Part shown: positions 44,592-55,984 of the stretch, piece after piece
Layout: each line of letters opens with the position of its first letter
How positions within the stretch are numbered: the stretch's first letter is position 1
Assembly: GCA_017607445.1 (NCBI GenBank)
Contig: JAEVHH010000001.1
Location: 1,302,001-1,366,000, forward strand
Length of the DNA stretch: 64,000 nt
From: Histoplasma ohiense
Lineage: Eukaryota > Ascomycota > Eurotiomycetes > Onygenales > Ajellomycetaceae
Reading direction: 5' to 3'
The notes under the pieces: model-generated
Database searches by the model: none
Told to the model about the DNA's origin: nothing
The model's input: only the letters and a program-made list of their open reading frames with translations
Position numbers and translations under genes: made by a program

Positions 44592-46085
44592 ATGTTTTGC
44601 CAGAATCGAAAAATGAAAAAAATGAGACTGCAACATCTTCCAGCCGAGATATTGATACTCGTGACGGAATACTTCTGTGACCACGCCGGCTCCTTTGCTA
44701 TTTCCAATCTAAAGTCTTTCCGACTCGTCTCTAAACGGATTGCTGATATCACAGCTCCAGCCCTCAACCAACGCACGCAGATTGCAATTTCAGCGTTGTC
44801 ACCACAGACGCTGCGCAAACTCGAAGAAATCCTGCAACACGAACGTTTTGCTACGACGGTCCGCAGACTCAAGCTCTCCGTGGCGTATTACGACGCCCTA
44901 CTCACTCGGGATTTCTCTTTATTCGCAAAATATATGGTTGACCGAGAATTTCAGATTCGCACACAACTTTGCGGCGAGATTAGACAGTGTATTAACAATC
45001 AGTTTTCCCTCGCTTCGAAGGAGTGGCGTGCCGTGGGCTTTGGCTTCTATGAAGAAAACAATCTCACCCATTATCAAAGCCTCCTCAAAAAGGGTCACAG
45101 CCTTTATTGCCATTTACTCAATGAACAAGAAGTGGCTTGGCATGATAATTCATATATGACCCGACTCTCAGCCTTACTGAGAAGGCTGCCGGCTTTAGAG
45201 CAAATAGTGATCACGGACAAGGACGAGAACGCACTGGGCTTGAGCGCTGATATAGCTAAGGATCCCGCGGTGACCATTCGTGCTGGAGACTGTGAACGCA
45301 CATTACCCCAAGAGTGGTGTGACAGTTTGCTGATAAAGTTCTGTTCCCTGCCGTCGTACTGGCAATCATGTTTCTCATGCGTCGAAGTCCAAGCCAAAAG
45401 AATTCGTCATTTCACACGGGAGCCACCTCCAGCAGAACTGCTGCCCGCCATCTTCGGAGTTCTTGAGCATGCGAACATCTTTCCGACGCACTGTCACATA
45501 TATTTATCCACCCCTGTCAATTATGAAACTCTTGAAATTTCCTCTGGCTCGTTGCAATGTATCAGCCGTGTTGTGCGCAAGGCAACTGATTTGTCTCTGG
45601 GTTTCTACGGCCTAGATCGACATTTCGGCCCTTCCTCTGCACTCCTGGACCGGGAGAGCATTGGAAAACAACACCTGTATAATTTCTCTCGCGCATTTTT
45701 CAACACAGACTCTGTTCAGTCAATCAAAATAGACACTTCACTTCATTGGTTCGTAGCGGGAGAACCATGGGGGGATGTGACGCTCTCAGATCTTCTTCCA
45801 TACCGGGAGCGCTGTTGGCCGAATCTCAGGGCCATATCTTTGATTACCAAATTCCAGGGACAGGATCTCAGGCAGTTGGTGGAACAGCACAAGGGATCGC
45901 TTAGAATCGTACACGCTCATTGCTTGCTGCCGAAGGAAGATCTGGTGAAATATATCAAGGACACTATCGGGCCTCGAGTTGAAGAGATCCTCTTCTGTGA
46001 GCCCCCTAGAACCGAATCTCGTCGCTTTTCTCGAAATGCGGCCTTCTTTTCGCCGTGGGATCATCGACATATTTTTTCGAGTTGA
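44592..46085 (+). CDS. F-box-like protein
   Basis: Single exon, 497 residues from the ATG at 44592; ATGs at 44613 and 44622 are possible alternatives, the second giving MRLQHLPAEIL. The N-terminus resembles a fungal F-box (LPAEILILVTEYF, then LKSFRLVSKRIADITAPAL), which would bind Skp1 in an SCF ubiquitin ligase. The remainder is a large leucine-patterned domain without a clear repeat (LSALLRRLPALEQIVITDKD, CWPNLRAISLITKFQGQDL) of the type that recognises substrate in many lineage-expanded fungal F-box proteins. No membrane span. The target is unknown. The F-box is shorter and more divergent than canonical, so the call rests on a resemblance of about 45 residues. Confidence 0.68.
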   Translation: MFCQNRKMKKMRLQHLPAEILILVTEYFCDHAGSFAISNLKSFRLVSKRIADITAPALNQRTQIAISALSPQTLRKLEEILQHERFATTVRRLKLSVAYYDALLTRDFSLFAKYMVDREFQIRTQLCGEIRQCINNQFSLASKEWRAVGFGFYEENNLTHYQSLLKKGHSLYCHLLNEQEVAWHDNSYMTRLSALLRRLPALEQIVITDKDENALGLSADIAKDPAVTIRAGDCERTLPQEWCDSLLIKFCSLPSYWQSCFSCVEVQAKRIRHFTREPPPAELLPAIFGVLEHANIFPTHCHIYLSTPVNYETLEISSGSLQCISRVVRKATDLSLGFYGLDRHFGPSSALLDRESIGKQHLYNFSRAFFNTDSVQSIKIDTSLHWFVAGEPWGDVTLSDLLPYRERCWPNLRAISLITKFQGQDLRQLVEQHKGSLRIVHAHCLLPKEDLVKYIKDTIGPRVEEILFCEPPRTESRRFSRNAAFFSPWDHRHIFSS

Positions 46086-46910
46086 GTTGCTCGATAAAAA
46101 CGGGCACGTTATTTTTCCTCCCGGTTATTGGTGTGGGAGTAACCCGACTCTATATATCCGCTCCCCTCCTCTTTTCTTGTTCTGTATTTTAATGGTAGTA
46201 TCTAATGACCGAAAATAGTGGTATCCCAGAGATCGACTAATTGATTCGGGAATGTGCAATGAATGATGTTTCTAATTGAATGTGAATATCCTGATAGACG
46301 GGCAACCAGGTGCTTGGGCGATAATCAGCGGCTGTTAAATCCCTTCTGGGGTATTTGTGTGAGCCCATCTATTGAATACAATAGAAGTAGTCAACTGCAT
46401 ACTAAGATAGTAAGCGTGTAACCTTGTGTTGCGAGATATTTCGAATCATTCGTGGGACTCGCAAATCTTCTGGTCCGATCTCAACACAACCTTGGAAGTG
46501 ACGGTTATGCACGTGATTCGAATTCTGCACTAGTCCATATTAATATTAGTGTCGCATGCCGAGCTCCAAAACTTTTTCTAAAAGTGCACAAACCGACTCT
46601 CGCCGGCTCTAATCCATAGAACTCGCGAACAACTTTACCCTCGCATTCCTATATTACCCTCTTATACGGTTGTGGGGTATTCACTGAGATCAGGACAATC
46701 GGCCGTCGTGCTGAATGATTACTTCTTGTGAGGGCAGCCTAGTGAACGTTTTCCTGTTTTTCACGATACCACAAAAGTCGAAAATTTTGTGTTGAATTTT
46801 CGTCATCCCGAGCGAATAGCTTTCAATCCTATCGAAGGCGTCTTTCCTGCGGCCAACAACTCCAATCAATCTCATCTTATCCTCCAAACGATTTAAACCA
46901 ATTAAATAAA
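46086..46910. promoter_or_regulatory. Fibrillarin upstream region
   Basis: About 825 bp between the F-box gene and NOP1. AT-rich, no repeats of note. The 164-codon minus-strand frame at 46690-47184 overlaps NOP1 exon 1 and looks fortuitous. Confidence 0.55.
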
Positions 46911-48259
46911 ATGGCCTTTGGACCTCCGCGTGGACGGGGCGGAGCACCCAGAGGGCGTGGAGGTGATCGTGGGCGGGGTGGACGTGGTGGGAGAGGTGTG
47001 TATTCATAACCCTTCCTCTTTTTTTGAGGAAATCTCCGTTGCTGTTGGAATGGACCTGTGTGCTGGTTTGCTGTGACGCGGTCCCGCTATTTGCGCCTTT
47101 TCCCCCTGAAACTTTGAAGCTGGAATTGCAAAACAAAGATTTATGTGGGATGTGAAGAACTCGTTGACTGACTTCACCATTCACTCCCGTTGGTAGGGGG
47201 TTTAGGATTCTCAGACCGAGGGGGTGGGCGTGGTGGTGGTCGCGGAGGCGGTAGAGGTGGCAGAGGAGCCCCTCGTGGCCGTGGAGGTCGCGGAGGCGGA
47301 AGAGGCGGCGCGGGGGCTAAGGGTGGTGCCAAAGTTATCATTGTAGGTTACCAGCAGTGAAATGGTGGTTTCAGCTTTTGAAACAGCTATTTGTTCCGAT
47401 GGAGTACCATATTTTTGTCTTTCCTTCTATGCGCACACCTGACTCATCGGTATCCCTGAGTAAAACAGGAACCCCATCGTCACCCCGGTGTCTTCGTCGC
47501 TCGTGGTGGGAAGGAAGATCTCCTTGTTACCAAAAACCTCACACCAGGCGAATCCGTCTATGGCGAGAAGCGTATCTCCGTTGAGTCAACTGCACCTGCC
47601 GCCAATGGTGAGGTCGCCGCTGCCACCAAGACTGAGTACCGTGTATGGAATCCCTTCCGTAGCAAGCTGGCTGCTGGTATCCTCGGTGGTCTCGACGACA
47701 TATACATGCGCCCGGGATCGAAAGTGCTGTATCTCGGTGCCGCCAGTGGGACATCCGTCAGTCATGTCGCTGATCTCGTAGGCCCTACGGGGACCGTCTA
47801 CGCTGTCGAGTTCTCTCACCGCTCCGGTCGTGACCTGATCGGAATGGCTACCCACCGCACCAATGTTATTCCCATCGTCGAGGATGCCCGTCATCCCCTT
47901 CGCTACAGAATGCTGGTTGGAATGGTTGATGTAATCTTTGCGGACGTTGCCCAGCCTGACCAAGCCAGAATCGTGGGTCTCAATGCCCATCTCTTCCTCA
48001 AGGCTGGTGGTGCTGTTATTGTTAGTATCAAGGCAAACTGTATCGACAGCACAGCTAAGCCTGAGGTTGTGTTCGCCAGGGAAGTCCAGAAAATGAGGGA
48101 GGAGAAGATAAAACCTAAGGAACAGCTCACACTAGGTCAGTATCATACTCAAGCTATACGTTTGTGTCTCAGCCGTACCCTCTGAATGCTAACAGCCGAC
48201 CTACAGAACCTTTCGAACGTGACCATTGCATAGTTACTGGCATCTACCGGCAGACTTGA
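46911..48259 (+). CDS. NOP1: Fibrillarin, box C/D snoRNP 2'-O-methyltransferase
   Basis: Four exons, 46911-46995, 47197-47342, 47469-48135, 48207-48259, 316 residues. Fibrillarin is the catalytic subunit of box C/D snoRNPs and methylates rRNA 2'-OH groups in the nucleolus, using SAM. Seen: an N-terminal GAR domain (MAFGPPRGRGGAPRGRGGD, continued in exon 2 by GGGRGGGRGGGRGGRGAPRG); EPHRHPGVFVARGGKEDLLV; the SAM-binding motif VLYLGAASGTSVSHVADLVG; VYAVEFSHRSGRDL; DVIFADVAQPDQARI; and EPFERDHCIVTGIYRQ at the end. All junctions keep phase (1, 0, 1). Length matches yeast and human orthologues. The GAR domain is split between two exons, with an intron falling in a run of Gly codons. Confidence 0.96.
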
Positions 48260-49010
48260 TTAGTCCTTTTTGAATTGTGTTGTATTTCTTTTTGAATCTT
48301 ATTCTCCTGGCTCTACTTTTCTTTATTGGTTTTCTCTCGTTTTCTTGCCTGAACATGATCTGAAATCTCCGGCGTTTGAGTGCGTTTCCAGAGAAAAATT
48401 TTTGTGGGCTGCAGTTAATACTATCAATGTATGACGTTTCAAATTTCCTGTACTGTTGTTTTCTTTTTTTCTTCCCATGATTTTGTTGGAATTTTGAGTA
48501 AAATCAATAACGTCGGATTTTTCCCGGTTCCGGTTCCGCCCGTTTATCTCTTGATATGGCCAATTGAAATGTCACGTTGCATTGTACATTATACCGTTAT
48601 GTTGGACATTGTTTTTTGTCATCGAAGGATAATCCTGCGGGGATGAAAACATCTGCGAAAGTGACTACTATCCCAGCCGGCATGTTGCTACCTATCTCAA
48701 ATCAAAGACCGACAATGCGTTTAGCGTCTGCAAGATATAAGCTCGAACAAGCTATGAAAGTGAAATGGGATTAGTTTTTCCCCACAAGGATGACATGCCC
48801 AAGGTGTATTGGAGGAGCTCATAGCGGCAATCTCTGCTCTGACTGGGAGCCGTCAATATGTAGAGCAACGCACGCTCTACCGATTTACCTACCCCGCGAA
48901 CGGCAAAACAGTTCCCCTCTCGCCGATATTCTTGAGAGGGCAAACGCGAAAACAAACAAATATAAATAAAATTGATGTACGGCTCAAGTCAGAGACGACA
49001 GATCCACATA
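48260..49010. other. Intergenic region, no gene
   Basis: 750 bp between NOP1 and the epimerase gene, T-rich in the first half. An in-frame ATG at 48972 lies 13 codons upstream of the chosen epimerase start. No other coding signal. Confidence 0.6.
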
Positions 49011-50006
49011 ATGCCATTTTCAATCCTAATAACAGGGGCCGGGGGCTTCATCGGCCAAGAACTCACCACCGCTCTACTCAACACCACACCAGCCGACACA
49101 ACCTTAACCATAACCGACATCACATCCCCTCGCATCCCCACCCGCGCCAGCAAACACGCATCCCGCGTAGCCTCCATACAAACAGACCTAACCTCATGCA
49201 CTGCCGTGGATTCCCTCATAGACTCCGGCGCATCACCCCCGCGGCGTTACGATGTCGTCTACATCCTCCACGGGATCATGTCTAGTGGCTCCGAATCCAA
49301 CTTCGATCTAGGAATGAATGTAAACCTGTTCGCAACACAGTATATCCTTGATAGGCTGCGCCGGACCATGCCCGGCGTCAAAGTCGTGTATACCTCTTCC
49401 CTCGCGGTGTATGGCCCCACGGCGCCTGGGTTTGAAATTACGGAACTGAATGTGCCTCAGATGCCTACGTCATCGTACGGGATGGAGAAGTTGGTCATTG
49501 AGCTATTGCTGAACGATTACTCGCGGCCCGGGTTCTTGGATGGGCGGGTGATGAGGTTGCCGACTGTGACGGTGCGCGCGGGGGCGCCCACGCAGGCGGC
49601 TAGTAGCTTCGCCAGCGGCATATTGCGGGAGCCGCTGAATGGGGTTAAAAGCGTGCTACCTGTGAAAAAGGAGACGGAGCTGCGGATTTGCTCGCCGTAT
49701 ACGATTGTGAAAAACCTGATACATGCAAAAGAGGTGCCGAGCGAGGCGTTCGGGGATTCGAGGTCGGCGAATTTGCCGGGGATTAAGGTGTCAGTTCAGG
49801 AGATGTTGGATGTTTTGGAGGTTGTTGGTGGGACGGAGAAGAGGGCTCTTGTGGAAGAGAAGCCTGATGAAGACGTCAACCGGATTGTGCAGGGGTGGTC
49901 TCCGAATTTTGGTACGGTGTGGGCGAGGTCTTTAGGTTTTTATGAGGATATGTCGTTGCTGGACAGTGTGCAAAGGTTTGTGGGTGAGTCTCTTAAATAT
50001 GGATAA
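49011..50006 (+). CDS. NAD-dependent epimerase/dehydratase, D-erythronate dehydrogenase (DenD)-like
   Basis: Single exon, 331 residues from the ATG at 49011. That start puts the cofactor strand MPFSILITGAGGFIGQ at the very N-terminus as in the family; an upstream ATG at 48972 would add 13 unconserved residues. Extended SDR fold: TGAGGFIGQ Rossmann motif, TDITSPRIP after beta-2, YILHGIMSSG, VYTSSLAVYGP, and the catalytic Tyr-Lys in SSYGMEK. The C-terminal part (DGRVMRLPTVTVRAGAPTQA, SGILREPLNG) is typical of DenD-like enzymes, which oxidise D-erythronate and related sugar acids at C2. The first 100 residues are encoded by C-rich DNA. Cytosolic. Substrate is inferred by family only. Confidence 0.85.
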   Translation: MPFSILITGAGGFIGQELTTALLNTTPADTTLTITDITSPRIPTRASKHASRVASIQTDLTSCTAVDSLIDSGASPPRRYDVVYILHGIMSSGSESNFDLGMNVNLFATQYILDRLRRTMPGVKVVYTSSLAVYGPTAPGFEITELNVPQMPTSSYGMEKLVIELLLNDYSRPGFLDGRVMRLPTVTVRAGAPTQAASSFASGILREPLNGVKSVLPVKKETELRICSPYTIVKNLIHAKEVPSEAFGDSRSANLPGIKVSVQEMLDVLEVVGGTEKRALVEEKPDEDVNRIVQGWSPNFGTVWARSLGFYEDMSLLDSVQRFVGESLKYG

Positions 50007-52007
50007 ACAGGGATATTTTGAATGTTCTGCTTATCTAGAAGGATGAATCATTTGGTTAAATAGTTAACTCTTCAATCAGCAAAGGAAGGCGTCGAGTTGA
50101 GGTTACCCCTGGGTTGGAACCGCGGTATATGATTTCTCAAAAGCAGAACTAGTTGATAAAGATTTTCATTCATCTACCTATGATTAGGAGATTCCTTTGT
50201 CAATTGTCAACTTAAGAAGTATCATCTTCTGCTTGTTGGACTTGTGTCATGCGCAAAATTTTGCCAATTTCCCTGAACTCTGTTGAACCGCGGGAGAATA
50301 TACAGGAGTAGCAGTGCGAATGGAGTGGCTCGAGAACCATTCCTATCTAGACTACCCGTGGGCCGCTATGTGCGTCCTTTGGGGGTCCTGGTGAACGGCA
50401 ACGCGCCTCAAAGTATCAATCTCGACGGCCGCCTAGGAGTATATATGGCGTCGAAGTGACTGGAACGTCTGACAAACTATTCGGGCTCAGGTTCCTCGAC
50501 CCCTGAGCTGAATTTGCTGAAAGATACATTTGAAAGACGATTTTCCATTCGCCAAAAGCACACCACGGCCTGGAGCTGTGGTGAACCCACTTTGATCAAT
50601 GGGATGTTAGATTGAAATAAACGAACTGGTGGAAAGACACCACCCCTCATTATGATCAACGAGTGCTTACAACAAAGATGCAGACTACTCTATGTTTTGA
50701 GTTTTTTTTCATCAAATTATGGAGAGATTGGAGACTTAAAGATCGGAACATTCAGCCTTTGCATAAGTTATTTAATGAGAGCATAGAGCCCCAAGCAAAT
50801 GGCAAACGCCCATACCAACACAAAGAAGAAATCAGCATGATTTCTAATGGAAACAATGGAATCAACAAGCCTTGACTGCAAGAGTTCCAAGTTTTGTTTC
50901 TTTCGATGTCCTTCATTTTGACTTCTGATCCTTAGTGGACAACATTGACAGGAGACGAAATCTCATCCCGCGCAGTAACGAAGAATATTCTCTGCAAGGT
51001 GTGGTCTGGTGCATAGCGTTGAAAAGGAAATAGTAGTATGTATGCATGATCGAACGTGCATCAGAACGCTGTAGCGGCGAGCTAAGGACTACTCTCTTCA
51101 GTCAGCATAATTATTGTTCCCAATTCATCTTTGCGAACAGCCTACAATACGGCGTAGTCACTACGTGATATCAAACTATAACTAGTGGGTCTTGAATACT
51201 GTTTTAACCCAGCCAATCAGAAAATCACATTATCTGCCACTAATCTGTCACTAATCCACAGCTATGTTTTTTTTTGAGAAGTCTTTGAATGAGAATAACT
51301 AAACGTCTATATCATTTCAACAAATAGATAGATGTAAGCAAGACAGCGAGATATATCATTTATCTCTTAATAGAACCAATTTTTATTTTCATATCATTAT
51401 TTCTTAGATACGATACAGGTCAGAATATAAACACCACTTTTTATCATCCACGGCTACACTTTGGTAGTATATGCAATCTTATCATCAATCTAGCATATAT
51501 ATAATATAAAAATACATCTCAGAGATAGCCATATATCATATTAATCTGTGTATCCAAGCATTAATTATATAGATTTGTGATGGAGTGGCTATGAAGAAAA
51601 AGAATTTCAATCGACTCTCATACAAATTGCAACTGTTATAACAGAGTATTGGGATTTTCATTTAAATCTAGCGTGTGCAAGGACTTATGTTCCACACCTT
51701 CCGTAAATAGAATTCAATGCTGAAATTCATTTTCGTAGAATTTGTGTAAAGTCACTCTGAAATACTGATTGATTCAGTTGGCAGAAGCAAGTAGTGGTTA
51801 TTTTCTATACGATGTTTGGTAGAAGTTCAAATTGGGTTAGTACAAACTTCTATCACGGGTCATCAAGCAGATCATGTGACCTCGGAAGCTCTGCATAATT
51901 TGCCTTCTCCGGAATCTCAAACTTCATTCGCCATTCGCTGAATATTCTACACGTCGTCCAAGCCTCTCGTCCTGCACCGCTCCCTATTCCCTTCTACCTC
52001 CTTCATA
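50007..52007. other. AT-rich intergenic region
   Basis: 2 kb without a supported gene. The part from about 51100 to 51850 is clearly AT-rich, with many short TATATA words, and lacks long open frames on both strands. It could be a decayed repeat, but no transposon motif survives. The last 150 bp before 52008 turns C/T-rich, as expected for the MAS1 promoter. Confidence 0.6.
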
Positions 52008-53709
52008 ATGGCTTCCCGGCGACTGGCTTTGCACTTTAACCAGGCTCTGCGTAGCCGCGCAGCCTTGAATGCTGTTCAACCTGTGAAGAGAGGCTTCGCA
52101 ACCCCCGTTACCGTTCCCACTACCACCCAATCGACAACCCTCTCAAATGGCTTAACGGTGAGGCATTGTTGTTGCTTCCATGGAGATAAATCGATGCTGA
52201 CATTCTGTAGATTGCGACTGAGTACTCGCCGTGGGCCCAGACATCGACGGTTGGCGTGTGGATTGATGCGGGAAGCCGGGCAGAAACCAATGCGACGAAT
52301 GGAACCGCACACTTCCTCGAGCATCTTGCGTTCAAGGTCGGCCATGCTACTAGAATTATCTATTAATCTTCTATTTTGAATTTGTTGCTCATAAGTTTAC
52401 AGGGCACCAACAAGCGATCGCAACATCAATTGGAACTTGAAATTGAGAACATGGGTGCACACCTCAATGCCTATACCTCGGTACGTGGCGTTATTAATCA
52501 CTCCATTAAAAGAAGTATCGTAAACTGATGGCGTGGTTGTTTCCTTACAGCGAGAAAATACTGTCTACTACGCTAAATCTTTTAACGCCGATGTTCCCAA
52601 GGCCGTCGATATCCTATCGGATATTCTCCAAAACTCAAAACTAGAGATTGCCGCTATTGAAAGGGAACGGGATGTCATTCTTCGGGAGCAAGAGGAGGTT
52701 GATAAACAACTCGAAGAGGTTGTATTTGACCATTTGCATGCGACCGCTTTCCAGAATCAGCCACTTGGACGGACCATCCTTGGGCCCAAGGAAAACATTA
52801 AAAGCATCAACCGTGATAATTTGGTGGATTATATCAAGACAAATTACACAGCTGACCGCATGGTCCTTGTCGGTGCTGGTGGGATTCCCCACGATCAACT
52901 TGTAAAATTGGCGGAACAACAGTTTGGCTCTCTCCCTAGCCAGCCTCCTAGCTCTGCTGCTTCCGCCGTCGCCGCTGAGCAGAGGCGCACACCCGACTTC
53001 ATCGGTTCCGAAGTTCGCCTCCGTGATGACACTATCCCTACTGCAAACATTGCTCTGGCTGTTGAGGGAGTCAGTTGGAAGGACGACGACTATTTCACCG
53101 CTCTGATCACCCAAGCCATTGTTGGTAACTGGGACCGTGCGATGGGTAACTCCCCTTTCCTTGGCAGCAAACTGAGCCACTTCGTCGGCCACCACAACTT
53201 GGCCAACAGCTTCATGAGCTTCTCCACCAGCTACAGTGACACTGGGTAAGTTTGAGCCATTTTTCTTTCTTTTTCCCCTTTCATCTACGGTGCACGCTAA
53301 CTTTGATCCCACTTTTAGTCTATGGGGTATCTACCTCGTCTCCGAGAATCTCACCCAACTCGACGATCTTGTCCACTTCACCCTCCGCGAATGGTCTCGC
53401 TTGTCATTCAGCGTGACCGAAGCTGAAGTAGAGCGTGCGAAGGCCCAATTGAGAGCTTCTGTCCTGCTGTCTCTTGACGGCACCACTGCCATCGCCGAAG
53501 ACATCGGACGACAAATCGTCACCAGCGGTCGCCGCCTAAGCCCGGAGGATGTGGAGCGTGTGATCTCCGGAATCACTGAGAAGGATGTCATGAACTTCGC
53601 CCAGCGGAAACTGTGGGATAAAGATATTGCCATCAGTGCTGTGGGTAGCATTGAGGGTATGCTCGACTACCAACGCATCAGAGCAGATATGAGCCGGAAC
53701 TTTTCATAG
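52008..53709 (+). CDS. MAS1: Mitochondrial processing peptidase beta subunit
   Basis: Five exons, 52008-52157, 52211-52336, 52403-52480, 52551-53245, 53319-53709, 479 residues. Beta-MPP is the catalytic M16 metallopeptidase subunit that removes matrix-targeting presequences. Seen: a basic presequence of its own (MASRRLALHFNQALRSRAAL, with RGFATP), then TLSNGLTIATEYSPWAQT, the inverted zinc motif HFLEH (H84, E87, H88) and the third zinc ligand E164 in LREQEEV, exactly 76 residues after H88. The zinc site is intact, separating it from the inactive alpha subunit and core proteins. Downstream are GRTILGPKENIKSI and the C-terminal lobe (YLVSENLTQLDDLVHF, EDIGRQIVTSGRRL). All introns are GT..AG and keep phase. 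Confidence 0.96.
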
Positions 53710-54925
53710 ATATAAAAACAAACGATTCAAGAAAGTACGAATGATAGAAAGGAAGACCCCAAAACAAAAGTTCTCCCACAATTCCAGGGTCCCAACACAC
53801 CTCTGTTCTATACTAATACCGTCGCTATCAAGATGTTGTTTATTATTAATTTTTTTTCTGACTTTTGTACCTTCTTTCTGCTCTGTGTTTGATGATCTCT
53901 AGATAAACATTGGGGTTGAGAAGGGGAAGGGGGCGAAGACATGTTGCGTTTTCATTGTATAGTATGGACATTTATATCCGCCGATATACTCAAAAAGACC
54001 TGTTTCCTTTGTTCGGTCACGTATTGTTCAATTATTCTCCACCGGAATACCCTGGCAACTGGTAGATGAGATAAGGCGGCATTCGTAGAGAAATCGTAAA
54101 TTGAACAAAATAGCCCCTTAAGTTGATATCTTCAGAGGCGAATCCCTTACTTCGTGCACACGCTGGGTTGGTATTAAAATCAAATGTGGCCAATGAGACA
54201 GAAGCTTCTTCCAGTTGGTACTGGAAAACCATGGGAGAGTTTTTGTTGCTTGGTTCTTGTCACACCTTTTCGTTATGCTTTTTCTCAAGCAAATTAACTT
54301 GATAAGGGAAGCGAAGCTATTCGTCATCCCGTACGTGCCGTTGGCTTAACCTTGCCAGTAACCTCACAAACTCAGGCACAACCGGCTATAAAATTATCAA
54401 CATGACAGCCATGAGTAAAAAATAATGTATGAGGGACGTGAGTTCCCGGTAATTGCTGTACGGACAATCCCGAATGTTACGACCTAATTCGTACCAGATA
54501 GGCCGAGGCAATATTTCCTGCGGGCGGCATCTCTGGAACTGGGGGCGAGCGGGTTGATGTCATTGAGTCCTATGGCAATCCACAAGGTGGCCATTTCGGA
54601 AAGCAAGGTGAATAGAGAGAGCTGTGGTAGGAGAGAAGGAAAAAGAAGAACGGGCCCGTTGCTTCGATGGCTTGGGGCTTCCATCTTTTTAATGTCCACA
54701 TTTGTAATTGCGCATATATGCTTCCACAATTCCATGTATAAAGGGCACAAAGCCTCCCTTCAATTGAGCCAGAATCTACATGAATGCGCCCCTCGTCGCA
54801 CTGAGAACCAAATCAACATTTCCTTTCTGCACTACAGTCGCCTCCACCTCTAACTACCAGATACTTGACCCATATTAGGAACGCCATACCCAATTCCCCG
54901 CAAATACAAAGGCACAGCATCTGAA
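53710..54925. other. Intergenic region, no gene
   Basis: 1.2 kb between two plus-strand genes. Short frames on both strands (up to 99 codons) show no family resemblance. Confidence 0.6.
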
Positions 54926-55984
54926 ATGTCTCCCCAAAACAAAGCCCTCTTCTTCTCCAAAATCCCCACCGGATACCCCGTGCCGGGAGAGCACTTAACC
55001 ATTCAAAACGTCCCAATTGATCCCTCCACGCCAGCTCCAGAAAATGGAATCACTGTTCAATCTCTCTACACCAGCTTCGACCCCTACATGCGTGGTCGCA
55101 TGCGCGATTCCACCATCAAATCATACTCCCCGGCTTTTGACCTTGGAAAACCCATATACAGCCGCTCTGTTGCCAAAGTCCTGGCATCCAACAACAGCGA
55201 GTACAAACCGGATGATCACGTCATTGGCTTCCTGCCCGTGCAGGAATATGTCGTCCTGCCACCGGAGGCCCTGGAAGCCATCCAGCTGCTGGACAACCCC
55301 TTAGGCCTCGAAGATACCCGCGTCTTCTTAGGCCCGCTAGGAATGCCCGGCCTGACCGCGTACTCATCTTTAATGGAAATCGGCAAGCCGGTCCAGGGCG
55401 AGACGATCTTCATCTCCGCCGCGTCCGGGGCAGTGGGCCAGGTCGTGGGCCAGTTGGCGAAGCATTTGGGTCTGAAGGTGATTGGCAGCGTCGGCACGGA
55501 TGCCAAGTTGGATTATATCCTGAATGAGTTGGGATTCGACGGCGGGTTCAACTACAAGAAGGAGAAGCCGCGTGATGGACTGGCGCGTCTCGCACCGGAC
55601 GGGATCGATATTTACTACGAGAATGTCGGCGGGGAGCACCTAGAGGCGGCCATCGATGCGATGAGGGATTTTGGTCGCATTGTGGCCTGCGGCATGATTT
55701 CGCAGTATAATTTGAGGCCACAGGAGAGGTATGGGATTAAAAATATATTCATGGTCATTTCGAAAAGGATTACCATGCGTGGGTTTATTGTTGGAGATCA
55801 TGGGATGGGAGATAAGTGGGAAAAGCAGCATAAGGAGACTGTCTCGCGGTGGATTAAGGAAGGATCATTCAAACCCGCCATTGCTGAAACGGTGGGGATT
55901 GATAATGCAGCGGAAGGCCTAGTGGGCATCTTCCGTGGTGAGAATTTTGGGAAGGCCGTGTTGAAGTTCCAGAAGGTTTGTTGA
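54926..55984 (+). CDS. NADP-dependent MDR oxidoreductase (prostaglandin/alkenal reductase-like)
   Basis: Single exon, 352 residues. Medium-chain dehydrogenase/reductase of the zinc-independent PTGR/leukotriene-B4 dehydrogenase group, which reduces activated alkenes such as 2-alkenals with NADPH. Seen: the family opening (NKALFFSKIPTGYPVPGEHL), SFDPYMRGRMRD, the LGPLGMPGLTAYSSLMEIG segment, the cofactor motif ISAASGAVGQVVGQLAKHLG, GFDGGFNYKKE, IDIYYENVGGEHLEAAI and RITMRGFIVGDH. No zinc-binding Cys/His set, as expected for the subfamily. Length is usual (about 340-350). Cytosolic. Likely role in detoxifying reactive carbonyls; the natural substrate is not readable. Confidence 0.9.
   Translation: MSPQNKALFFSKIPTGYPVPGEHLTIQNVPIDPSTPAPENGITVQSLYTSFDPYMRGRMRDSTIKSYSPAFDLGKPIYSRSVAKVLASNNSEYKPDDHVIGFLPVQEYVVLPPEALEAIQLLDNPLGLEDTRVFLGPLGMPGLTAYSSLMEIGKPVQGETIFISAASGAVGQVVGQLAKHLGLKVIGSVGTDAKLDYILNELGFDGGFNYKKEKPRDGLARLAPDGIDIYYENVGGEHLEAAIDAMRDFGRIVACGMISQYNLRPQERYGIKNIFMVISKRITMRGFIVGDHGMGDKWEKQHKETVSRWIKEGSFKPAIAETVGIDNAAEGLVGIFRGENFGKAVLKFQKVC

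Noticed and set aside
54032..54327. Two overlapping minus-strand frames of 66-69 codons
   Set aside because: Short, no conserved motif, and no convincing splice link to a larger gene.
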